In this document: piece by piece, positions 18,138-26,210 of the stretch
Layout: every line of letters begins with the position of its first letter
Position numbering within the stretch: the stretch's first letter is position 1
NCBI GenBank assembly: GCA_902560675.1
Contig: CACEMP010000003.1
Coordinates: 28,840-92,839, forward strand
Length of the DNA: 64,000 bases
Direction of reading: 5' to 3'
DNA from: an uncultured Alphaproteobacteria bacterium
GTDB taxonomy: Bacteria > Pseudomonadota > Alphaproteobacteria > HIMB59 > GCA-002718135
The notes under the pieces: generated by a model
Database searches by the model: none
What the model was told of the DNA's origin: nothing
Seen by the model: the letters and a program-made list of their open reading frames with translations, nothing else
Program-made: the position numbers and the translations under genes

Positions 18138-19295
18138 ATGTTTTCTGAAAATTTAAATAAATTAAAGAAAAAAATGTCTGAGAATAATATTGATCTCTCA
18201 ATTATAACTGATGATGACTCTATATATTATTTCACAGGATACCATGACTTCCTTCATATGGATTTTTATCGACCAACACTTTTAGTCGTTTCAAATGATC
18301 ATAAAACTTACTTAATTACACCTCTTCTTGATGTTTTATTAGTACCAGAAACTTGTCCTGTAGATTTGGTTGAAACATGGAATGATGGTATTGGAAATGA
18401 ATGGAGAGAATTATTACCTCAAATCATCAATCAGCATAAAAATATTTTTATTGAAAAATTTAAAATAAATCCAATGGTTAAGAGTTACTTAGATGAATTA
18501 CTTCAAGACCATCCTGGTGATATAACTAAATTAATAGATAATATAAGAATGATCAAATCTAATCATGAATTGAATATAGCTCGTCATGCTGGTGAAGTTG
18601 GTATGGCTATGATGGAGGCAGCTAAAAAAACAATTGACCATAATGTTCCTGAGTATGAGGTCGCACTTGCGCAATCACAAGCCGGAACAAGAAAAGCTGC
18701 AGAGCTTTTAAAAAAATTTTATCCTGATAATATTAATATGTCTCCAAATATTCACTTTTTACCAGTTATGACATCAGGTCATGATTTACCTAAAACTCAC
18801 CATCGCGCTTCAACCAAAATTATTAAAAAAGGTGATCCCGTATTTGTATGTTATTGTGGTTCTACAAATTTTCATAGGTTTAAGTTAGGTTTTGACAGAA
18901 TATTTTGGGTAGAAGAAATTCAATCTAATGAACAAATAAAAGCTTTTGAGGCTGCAGTTAAATCTCAAAAAGCTGCTCTTGAAATTCTTGGCCCAGGAGT
19001 TACGGCTGAAGAAGTTCATGCTGCTTATGCAGATACTATACAGTCTGAAGGATACCCGTATCCTACTTTTCGATGTGGCAGAGGTACGGGCTTTAGTTTT
19101 TTAGAGGAGCCACAATTAGTAGTTGGTAATAAAACAGTACTCGAGCCTGGAATGGTATTTGCCGTTGATGGAGGAGCAAGTGCAAATAAATTTAGATCAC
19201 AGGTTGGTGATAGTTTTATTATTACAAAAGATGGATACGAACAAATTACACATCATTCTAAAAATATTGATGATCTAATAATTCAACATGGATGA
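18138..19295 (+). CDS. Metal-less M24-fold hydrolase (creatinase / ectoine-hydrolase type)
   Basis: A creatinase-type N-terminal domain (residues 1-135) precedes a pita-bread M24 domain (135-385). All five usual metal ligands appear lost: the Asp positions fall on VCYCG and LGFDR, the His on CGRGTGF, and the Glu positions on VDGGAS and VGDSF. His221 in PKTHHRAS aligns without gaps with the catalytic His of bacterial creatinase as I recall it, and VPEYEVAL is shared. The string YDGWSFY that I associate with DoeA is absent. Candidate roles are hydrolysis of ectoine's cyclic amidine or of a guanidino compound. It overlaps the next gene by 8 bases. Confidence 0.7.
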   Translation: MFSENLNKLKKKMSENNIDLSIITDDDSIYYFTGYHDFLHMDFYRPTLLVVSNDHKTYLITPLLDVLLVPETCPVDLVETWNDGIGNEWRELLPQIINQHKNIFIEKFKINPMVKSYLDELLQDHPGDITKLIDNIRMIKSNHELNIARHAGEVGMAMMEAAKKTIDHNVPEYEVALAQSQAGTRKAAELLKKFYPDNINMSPNIHFLPVMTSGHDLPKTHHRASTKIIKKGDPVFVCYCGSTNFHRFKLGFDRIFWVEEIQSNEQIKAFEAAVKSQKAALEILGPGVTAEEVHAAYADTIQSEGYPYPTFRCGRGTGFSFLEEPQLVVGNKTVLEPGMVFAVDGGASANKFRSQVGDSFIITKDGYEQITHHSKNIDDLIIQHG

Positions 19296-20313
19296 AATAA
19301 CAGTATTTAATACACATTGTTGTGGTGAAATTGGGGATGTCGTAATTGGATTCAAAGGTTTAAAGTTCAATTCACCTGAAGAAGCTTCTAAAAAACTTTT
19401 TTTAGATAAAAAATGGAGAAATTTTTTTTTAAATGAACCTCGGGGAGGAGTCTTTAAACATTGTAATATTATTTTAGAGCCTTCAAATAAAAATGCAGAT
19501 GCTGGATTTGTCATTATGGAACCAGAAGATAATCCTCCAATGAGTGGATCAAATACAATTTGTGTAACAACAGTCTTATTAGAAAAAAATATTGTTCAAA
19601 TGAAATATCCTAAAACAATGCTTACACTTGAAGCTCCCGGTGGTTTAATAAAAGTTGTTGCTGATTGTGAAAATAAGAAAGTTAAAAGTGTAACTTTTAC
19701 TAATCTTGCCTGCTTTGCAGATAAGATAGATGTAGATTTAAAGACTAAAAATTATGGTACAATTAAAGTAAGTACTGCTTTTGGTGGTGATAGTTTTTTG
19801 ATTTGTAATGCTAGTGATTTTAATCTTAAAATTGAACCACAAAATGCAATTAAATTTGTAAATGTTGCCAAAGAATTATTAAAAGAAGCAAATGCATCAA
19901 TTGGATTTGAACATCCTACAATTAAAGAATTAAACTATCTTTCCTTTTGTCAATTTATTGAACCTTTGCAAAAAAATAATCGATCATTACTAACAGGGTT
20001 AAATACTGTTGTTATACGACCAGGGAAACTTGATCGTTCACCTTGCGGTACAGGCACTTCAGCAAGATTAGCAGTAATGAAAGAAAAAAATGAAATACAA
20101 CTAAATGAAGAATTTATATCAAAGTCTATTATAGGATCATCATTTAAAGCTAGTATTGAAAAGGAAATTCAAATAAATAACAAAAATTGTATTATTCCAA
20201 AAATAACTGGTACTGCATTTATCACTGGAAAACAAAGTTTATATTTCGATAAGGATGATCCTTTTCCGGAAGGTTATAGATTAAATGACACATGGCCAGA
20301 TTCATCAACTTAA
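19288..20313 (+). CDS. Proline racemase-family protein, Ser/Cys active site
   Basis: The family covers proline racemase, 4-hydroxyproline epimerase and trans-3-hydroxyproline dehydratase, which act on the alpha-carbon of cyclic amino acids. HCCGEIGDVVIG near the N-terminus and DRSPCGTGTSARLA are signatures. The first catalytic position, normally Cys in a MCGH-like motif, is Ser86 in MSGSNTICV, while the second, Cys253, is kept. That is neither the Cys/Cys pattern of racemases nor the Cys/Thr pattern of dehydratases. Last gene of the operon, with 8 bases of overlap. A cyclic substrate such as hydroxyectoine or a proline derivative would fit. Confidence 0.8.
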   Translation: MDEITVFNTHCCGEIGDVVIGFKGLKFNSPEEASKKLFLDKKWRNFFLNEPRGGVFKHCNIILEPSNKNADAGFVIMEPEDNPPMSGSNTICVTTVLLEKNIVQMKYPKTMLTLEAPGGLIKVVADCENKKVKSVTFTNLACFADKIDVDLKTKNYGTIKVSTAFGGDSFLICNASDFNLKIEPQNAIKFVNVAKELLKEANASIGFEHPTIKELNYLSFCQFIEPLQKNNRSLLTGLNTVVIRPGKLDRSPCGTGTSARLAVMKEKNEIQLNEEFISKSIIGSSFKASIEKEIQINNKNCIIPKITGTAFITGKQSLYFDKDDPFPEGYRLNDTWPDSST

Positions 20314-20389
20314 CTGTGATTAAATAACACTAGCTTGGTAAATTAATTTATTTTACTTTAATCAATTATTCTAATAATTAATAAAACAA

Positions 20390-21655
20390 ATGACAAAATT
20401 TGATGCCTGGAATGTAATTAAAAACGGTTTAAATGGTCAGTCTTATTGGACTAGACAATGGCGTGATCCAGAACCAAAAAATAGTTATGATGTTGTAATA
20501 ATCGGGGGAGGTTTACATGGTCTTGCCACAGCATATTATCTAGCAAAGAATCATAATATAAAAAATGTAGCTGTCTTAGAAAAAGGCTGGATAGGTGGCG
20601 GAAACGCTGGACGTAATACAACCATTGTAAGATCAAATTATATGATGCCAGGTAATCACGAATTCTATGAACATTCTTTAAAGTTATGGGAAAATTTAAG
20701 TCATGAATTAAATTACAATGTAATGTTTAGCCAACGAGCTCATGTGTCATTATTTCATAGTCCTAGTGCTAAAGATTCAGTTTCAAGGATTTATAATATT
20801 ATGAGGCTGCATGGAACTGATGCAGAACTTTGGGATTTAAAAACTTTAAAGAAAAAAATCCCGCATTTAAATTATCATAATTCTAGATTCCCAATACTTG
20901 GAGCTGCAGTCCAGAAAAGAGCAGGTAATGCAAGACATGATGCAGTTGCATGGGGTTATGCAAGAGCTGCAGATACATTAGGTGTAGATATTCTTCAAAA
21001 TTGTGAAGTTACAGGCTTTACAAGAAAAAATGGAAAAATTGAAAGTATTCAAACTTCAAGAGGAATTTTAAAAGCAAAGAAAATAGGATTTGCTGTTGCT
21101 GGGAATACTTCAGTATTATGGCAAATGACAGAATTAGGCAACTTACCAATTGAGTCCCATAAATTACAAGCTTTTGTGTCTGAAGCAGTTAAACCGCTTT
21201 TAGATCAGGTTGTTGTATACGGTGTGGGCGGTGCACATTTCTATATATCTCAGTCTGATAAAGGAAGCATGGTGTTTGGCGGTGATCTTGATTGGTATAA
21301 ATCATATGCACAAAGAGGAAATCTTCCTATGGTTCAAGATGTTGCTGAAGCGGCCATGGCAATATTTCCTTCACTTGGCAGAATAAGATTACTTCGTCAT
21401 TGGGCAGGTGTTATGGATATGACAATGGACGGATCTTTTTTTATTTGTAAAACACCGATATCTAATCTCTATTTAAATGCTGGCTGGAATTATGGAGGTT
21501 TCAAAGCGAGTCCAGCATCAGGCTGGTATTTTGCTGACTTAATTGCAAATGAGAGTCCACATAACTATGTTCAAAATCATAATTTAGAAAGATTTGAAAA
21601 AGGGATCAACATAGATGAACGTGGTGCAGGACCTGATCCAAAATTGCACGGTTAA
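20390..21655 (+). CDS. soxB: Sarcosine oxidase subunit beta
   Basis: Catalytic flavoprotein of heterotetrameric sarcosine oxidase, oxidising sarcosine to glycine with transfer of the methyl carbon to tetrahydrofolate. The FAD motif VVIIGGGLHGLATAYYL starts near residue 35. His183 in NARHDAVAWGY matches the residue that covalently binds FMN in known SoxB proteins, and NAGWNYGGFKASPASG is the C-terminal signature. The length of 421 is typical. It starts 76 bases after the racemase-like gene and opens soxBDAG. No folate-linked genes follow. Confidence 0.96.
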   Translation: MTKFDAWNVIKNGLNGQSYWTRQWRDPEPKNSYDVVIIGGGLHGLATAYYLAKNHNIKNVAVLEKGWIGGGNAGRNTTIVRSNYMMPGNHEFYEHSLKLWENLSHELNYNVMFSQRAHVSLFHSPSAKDSVSRIYNIMRLHGTDAELWDLKTLKKKIPHLNYHNSRFPILGAAVQKRAGNARHDAVAWGYARAADTLGVDILQNCEVTGFTRKNGKIESIQTSRGILKAKKIGFAVAGNTSVLWQMTELGNLPIESHKLQAFVSEAVKPLLDQVVVYGVGGAHFYISQSDKGSMVFGGDLDWYKSYAQRGNLPMVQDVAEAAMAIFPSLGRIRLLRHWAGVMDMTMDGSFFICKTPISNLYLNAGWNYGGFKASPASGWYFADLIANESPHNYVQNHNLERFEKGINIDERGAGPDPKLHG

Positions 21656-21940
21656 ATGATTAGAATCAATTGTCCTTATTGTGGTGAAAGAGATCATAGT
21701 GAATTTAGTTATGGAGGAGATGCAACAATAAATTATCCTTCGTTAGATGCCTCTGAGAAAGAATGGACTGAGGCTATATTTTTTAGAAAAAATATAAAAG
21801 GTTTTCAATTTGAAACATGGCATCATTCTAATGGATGTAGAATGTGGTTAGTAGTTGAACGTTCTACAGTCACACATGAAATAAAAAGTGTGAAACCATG
21901 TCATCCAGACTTACAGAAGGTTGTAGAAAATAATAAATGA
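21656..21940 (+). CDS. soxD: Sarcosine oxidase subunit delta
   Basis: Small zinc-binding subunit of 94 residues that holds the alpha and beta subunits together. The N-terminal CPYCGERDHSEFSYGGDA and the later WHHSNGC give the Cys-Cys-His-Cys zinc site. It begins on the base after the soxB stop and overlaps soxA by four bases (ATGA), so the operon is translationally coupled. Confidence 0.96.
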   Translation: MIRINCPYCGERDHSEFSYGGDATINYPSLDASEKEWTEAIFFRKNIKGFQFETWHHSNGCRMWLVVERSTVTHEIKSVKPCHPDLQKVVENNK

Positions 21941-24894
21941 TAACTAGAAGATTAGATAATTATGGCAAAATTAATAGAGATAAAATTTTATCCTTTAGAT
22001 GGGATAAAAAGATTTATAAAGGTTTTGAAGGAGATACACTAGCATCAGCATTACTTGCAAATAATATTGGTATAGTTGGTAGAAGTTTTAAATATCATAG
22101 ACCAAGAGGAATATTTTCTAGTGGAGTTGAGGAATCTGGAGGTTTAGTTACTATTGGTTCAAAAGATAGAAGAGATCCAAATGTAAGAGCAACAACACAA
22201 GAATTATATAATGGTTTGGAAGCAAGTGGTCAAAATGCATTTCCAAATGTAAATTTTGATCTAGCTGGAATAAATAATTTCTTAGGTAGGTTTTTTGCAG
22301 CTGGTTTTTATTATAAAACTTTTATGGGAATACCTCCATTTGAATGGGGTAAAGGAACAGCCATATGGATGTTTTTCGAAAAGTTTATTAGAAAAGCAGC
22401 GGGAATGGGAAGTGCTTCTGGATTACCTGATCCAGATTCTTATGAACATGCTCATGATTTTTGTGATTTAATGGTTGTAGGATCAGGACCTTCCGGTGTT
22501 GCAGCAGCAATTGAGGCAGCAGAAAAAAAATTAGATGTTATTTTAGTTGAGCAAGATAGTCTTATTGGAGGAGATCAACTTGCAGAAAATAATTTTGATA
22601 ATTCACAGATTAAAAAACAACTTGAAAATCTAGGAATAAAAATAATGACTAGAACCACTGCGTTCGGACTATATGATAATTGTGTTGTTGGTTTATTAGA
22701 GAGAGTAACAGATCATATTGCAGCACCAGATGTAAACATTCCACGTCAAAGATTTTGGACCATTAGAGCAAAGCATATAATTGTTGGAGCTGGAGCAATT
22801 GAAAGACATATTGCTTTTAATAACAATGATATTCCTGGTGTAATGACCGTTAATGCATCAAAGCATTATTTGAATAGATATGGTGTACTAACAGGAAAAA
22901 AAATTGTGATAGCTACAAATAATGATTCCGTTTATGAAACAGCACAACAATTATCAGAAGCTGGAGCAAATGTAACTGTTATTGATTCACGAACTAATTT
23001 TAAAATTGAGACAAATAAAAATTATGAAATTAGAAAAGGTTATGTGCCTTATAATATTAATGGTTCAAAAAAAATTAATAGTTTAGATATATCAAAAAGT
23101 GAAAATATAAATAAATCTGAAACTATAAATTGTGATCAGGTTCTATTGTCAGGTGGCTGGTCGCCTGCTGTACATTTGTTATCTCACAGGGGAGTAAGAC
23201 CTAAATGGGATTATCACAATGCTTGTTTTTTACCGAGTGACACAAAAGAAAATATTACAATGATAGGTTCTTCTAGAGGTTTATGGAATAAGAATGATTG
23301 TATTGCTTCTGGGATAGCAGGAACTACTGACGCATTGAACAGATTAGGTATTTCTAAAACAAATTATTTTTTTCCAAAACCTGGTGGATGGAAAAATCCC
23401 ATTCAACCACTTTATGAAGTAAAATATAAAAAATCTAGATCAAAAAGTTTTGTAGATTATCAACATGATGTAACTTCAGACGATGTAAGACTTGCACATC
23501 GTGAAGGTTTCATTTCGGTAGAGCATCTTAAAAGATACACAACTTTAGGTATGGCTAACGATCAAGGAAAAATGGGAAATATCATTGGATTATCTTTAAT
23601 GGCTGAACTTTTAAATAAAGAAATTCCAGAAGTTGGAACTACGGTTTTCAGACCTCCTTATACTCCTGTATCTATAGGTGCGTTAAGTGGAAGAAATGTT
23701 GGAAAACATTTTAGGCCGTTAAGAGTAACACCAATGCATCAATGGCATATTGATCATGGTGCAAAAATGATTGAAGTTGGATTATATCAAAGACCTTGGT
23801 ATTATCCCAAGGAAAATGAAACTTTAAGTGACTCCTATATAAGAGAAGCAACAACAGTAAGAAAAACAGTTGGTATTTGTGATGTAACCTCATTAGGTAA
23901 AATTTCTATTCAAGGACCAGACTCTAACGAATTTTTAAATAGAATTTATTCAAATGGTTTTTCAAAATTACAAGTTGGAAAAGCCAGATACGGTATTATG
24001 TTGCGTGATGATGGTATTGTAATGGATGATGGCACATCTTGGAGATTAGCAGAAAATGAATATTTTATGACTACATCTACAGGTGAGGCTGCAAAAGTTA
24101 TGTCATGGTTAGAAGAATTACTTCAAACTAGATGGACAGATCTTAAAGTTAATGTGACTAGTGTTTCTGAACAATGGGCAGGCGTATCAGTTGCAGGGCC
24201 TAAATCTAGAGAAGTTCTTAATAATTGTGTCGATGATTCTTTGGTTATAACTAATAATAACTTACCTTTTATGGGTATTGCCTCAACTTTTCTTAAAGGT
24301 AATATTCCTTGTAGAATTGCAAGAATTAGTTTCTCAGGTGAATTAGCTTTTGAAGTTTATGTTAAATCAGATTTTGCCAATACGATGATGGACCTACTTT
24401 GGAAAAATACAAAAAAGTATAATGGTTGTCTATATGGATTAGAAGCTTTGGGCGCACTTAGAGTTGAAAAAGGTCATGTAACAGCCGCAGAGCTTGATGG
24501 AAGGGTAACAATTGATGATGCAGGTTTAAGCAAAATGGCTTCTATGAAAAAATCATATATTGGAAGTGCAATGAGAAAACGTGGAGTATTGAAAAATAAT
24601 GATCGAGAAATTCTAGTGGGTTTCTTTCCTACAAACTTAAAGGAAACTTTTAACGCTGGAACTATTGTGTGTGAAAAAAATAATATTAAAGGACAGGGTA
24701 TCGGAAGAATTACCTCAGTCACTTATTCTCCAGAACTTCGACATTGGATTGGATTAGGTTTTGTAAAAGGTGGTTTAGATAAATGGAAAGATACCACTTT
24801 AGTTGGGGCAGATCCTGTAAGAAACAAACAAATGAATTTAAGAGTTGTTTCACCACATATGATTGATCCCAAAGGAGAGCGAATGTATGCATAG
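21937..24894 (+). CDS. soxA: Sarcosine oxidase subunit alpha
   Basis: Large subunit of 985 residues. An N-terminal ferredoxin-like domain without iron-sulfur Cys (GFEGDTLASALLANN, GRSFKYHRPRG) comes first. An NAD-binding Rossmann domain follows (LMVVGSGPSGVAAAIEA, near residue 180), then a FAD/NAD oxidoreductase core. The C-terminal half is GcvT-like and binds tetrahydrofolate (YGLEALGALRVEKGHV). It produces 5,10-methylene-tetrahydrofolate from the sarcosine methyl group. Confidence 0.96.
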   Translation: MITRRLDNYGKINRDKILSFRWDKKIYKGFEGDTLASALLANNIGIVGRSFKYHRPRGIFSSGVEESGGLVTIGSKDRRDPNVRATTQELYNGLEASGQNAFPNVNFDLAGINNFLGRFFAAGFYYKTFMGIPPFEWGKGTAIWMFFEKFIRKAAGMGSASGLPDPDSYEHAHDFCDLMVVGSGPSGVAAAIEAAEKKLDVILVEQDSLIGGDQLAENNFDNSQIKKQLENLGIKIMTRTTAFGLYDNCVVGLLERVTDHIAAPDVNIPRQRFWTIRAKHIIVGAGAIERHIAFNNNDIPGVMTVNASKHYLNRYGVLTGKKIVIATNNDSVYETAQQLSEAGANVTVIDSRTNFKIETNKNYEIRKGYVPYNINGSKKINSLDISKSENINKSETINCDQVLLSGGWSPAVHLLSHRGVRPKWDYHNACFLPSDTKENITMIGSSRGLWNKNDCIASGIAGTTDALNRLGISKTNYFFPKPGGWKNPIQPLYEVKYKKSRSKSFVDYQHDVTSDDVRLAHREGFISVEHLKRYTTLGMANDQGKMGNIIGLSLMAELLNKEIPEVGTTVFRPPYTPVSIGALSGRNVGKHFRPLRVTPMHQWHIDHGAKMIEVGLYQRPWYYPKENETLSDSYIREATTVRKTVGICDVTSLGKISIQGPDSNEFLNRIYSNGFSKLQVGKARYGIMLRDDGIVMDDGTSWRLAENEYFMTTSTGEAAKVMSWLEELLQTRWTDLKVNVTSVSEQWAGVSVAGPKSREVLNNCVDDSLVITNNNLPFMGIASTFLKGNIPCRIARISFSGELAFEVYVKSDFANTMMDLLWKNTKKYNGCLYGLEALGALRVEKGHVTAAELDGRVTIDDAGLSKMASMKKSYIGSAMRKRGVLKNNDREILVGFFPTNLKETFNAGTIVCEKNNIKGQGIGRITSVTYSPELRHWIGLGFVKGGLDKWKDTTLVGADPVRNKQMNLRVVSPHMIDPKGERMYA
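24872..24877 (+). promoter_or_regulatory. Ribosome-binding site that sets the soxG start
   Basis: AAGGAG inside the 3' end of soxA lies 9 bases before ATG 24887. It supports that ATG over the earlier in-frame TTG at 24863, which would place the site inside the coding sequence. Confidence 0.6.
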
Positions 24895-25450
24895 ACATTC
24901 TGCGCTAGAAACACTTTATAAAGTTGGAAAATTTTCAACAAACGAGAAACAATTTTTAACATTTAAAGAATTAAAAAGTTTAGAAATTCTACAAATTGCT
25001 TGTTGGCCTGACAAAATTGATGAATTAAATAATTTATTAACAAAAAAATTGTCTATTAAAAATATTCCCTTTTTTAATAAAGGGATTGTTTTTGAAAATA
25101 AATCATTATGGAGAATGGAACCCTTGAAATGGTGGTTATTTAATAAAGAAATCGAAGTAAGTGAGCAAATTGCAACAATTTTAGATATGTCTCATGCTTT
25201 CACAGGTATTGAAATTAAAGGAGATAATTCATCATTATTTTTAAATAGACATCTTCCAGTTGATTTAAGAGCTAAGAATTTTCCAGATCTATCGTCTGCT
25301 AGCACAGCCATTCATCATGTTAGTGTTAAATTATTTAAAATATCCTCCAATAATTACCATCTATATATACCAAGAGGTTTTGCCTTATCAATTTGGGAGA
25401 TCCTTCTTGAAACAGCAAATCAGTTTGGATACGAAGTATTAGAGAGATAG
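24887..25450 (+). CDS. soxG: Sarcosine oxidase subunit gamma
   Basis: The gamma subunit completes the heterotetramer; it has no cofactor of its own known to me. I start it at ATG 24887 (187 residues, MHRHSALETL), because this follows an AAGGAG at good distance and gives the family's usual N-terminus. It overlaps soxA by 8 bases. Conserved features are DMSHAFTGIEIKG, LNRHLPVDLRAKNFP and LYIPRGFALSIWEILL. It ends the sox operon and is convergent with the next gene across a 74-base gap in which I see no hairpin. Confidence 0.93.
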   Translation: MHRHSALETLYKVGKFSTNEKQFLTFKELKSLEILQIACWPDKIDELNNLLTKKLSIKNIPFFNKGIVFENKSLWRMEPLKWWLFNKEIEVSEQIATILDMSHAFTGIEIKGDNSSLFLNRHLPVDLRAKNFPDLSSASTAIHHVSVKLFKISSNNYHLYIPRGFALSIWEILLETANQFGYEVLER

Positions 25451-25524
25451 ATAGATTATCTTAGGGTAATGGAAACTGGTTATAAACTAATTACTAATAT
25501 ATTTAGCGATTTGCTTATAGTAAA

Positions 25525-26205
25525 TTAATCATTTGCATCACCACCTCCGGCACCTTTTGCTCTAGACTCCTCTGACTCAGGAACAAAAGTTCTAAAAGCT
25601 ATTTTAGATATTTGATCCCAAGATTTCTTATCAGGATTAATACCCTTAGAGAGCAAATTATTTATATTTGATGATGAAATATTAATATCTAACTTTTGTT
25701 CCTTTAAAATATTCTTTGTGAGTAGAAGATCAAAATTTCTTTGATAATTTGTAGAGATAATATCACTATTAACTCTAATATTTTTATTTGTTATTTGTCC
25801 ATAAATTTTTTGATCTAACAAAAACTGTGAATTGATATTTTTTTTGGCATACTTGTAAAGTAAGGGTATTAAGAATATAGGGTCACTACAATTTTTTAAA
25901 GTTAATTTAACATTATCCCTTTTATCTATTTTTGATATTAAATAATCGATTAATCCTGGGCCTATCACCAAAAAAGATTTATTTTTACAATCAAACTCAT
26001 CATTTATTTTTGTTGGATCTATACTGGCATTAAAGGTGTTATCTAATTCTTCAATCTTAAATGTTAATAATTTGATTCCATCAAAACCAAATACTTCGAG
26101 CCAAGTTGTAATAAATGCAGCATCTTCATCTGATCCATAGGTGAACCCTAATCCTGAAAAAGCTCGTTGTGTATTAGTGAATACTTCATAGTAAGAATAA
26201 CTCAC
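25525..26205 (-). CDS. Uncharacterised protein, possibly DUF3726-like
   Basis: I do not recognise the function. From GTG 26205 it has 226 residues beginning SYSYYEVFTNTQRAFSGLGF, with an N-terminal A-rich and acidic helix (GSDEDAAFITTWLE). This recalls DUF3726 proteins, which begin with a similar Glu-Ala helix; that link is from memory and weak. No signal peptide, membrane helix or metal motif is visible. The C-terminus is Ser/Glu-rich with a GGGDAND tail. GTG 26205 leaves 5 bases after the upstream stop, whereas an ATG at 26241 would overlap by 31 bases. It is the downstream partner of the 553-residue gene. Confidence 0.7.
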   Translation of the reverse strand: MSYSYYEVFTNTQRAFSGLGFTYGSDEDAAFITTWLEVFGFDGIKLLTFKIEELDNTFNASIDPTKINDEFDCKNKSFLVIGPGLIDYLISKIDKRDNVKLTLKNCSDPIFLIPLLYKYAKKNINSQFLLDQKIYGQITNKNIRVNSDIISTNYQRNFDLLLTKNILKEQKLDINISSSNINNLLSKGINPDKKSWDQISKIAFRTFVPESEESRAKGAGGGDAND

Positions 26206-26210
26206 AGATA

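Noticed and set aside
20317..20364. Inverted repeat TGATTAAA / TTTAATCA between the racemase-like gene and soxB
   Set aside because: Eight AT-rich base pairs with a 32-base loop are expected by chance in such DNA and would be unstable as a hairpin.
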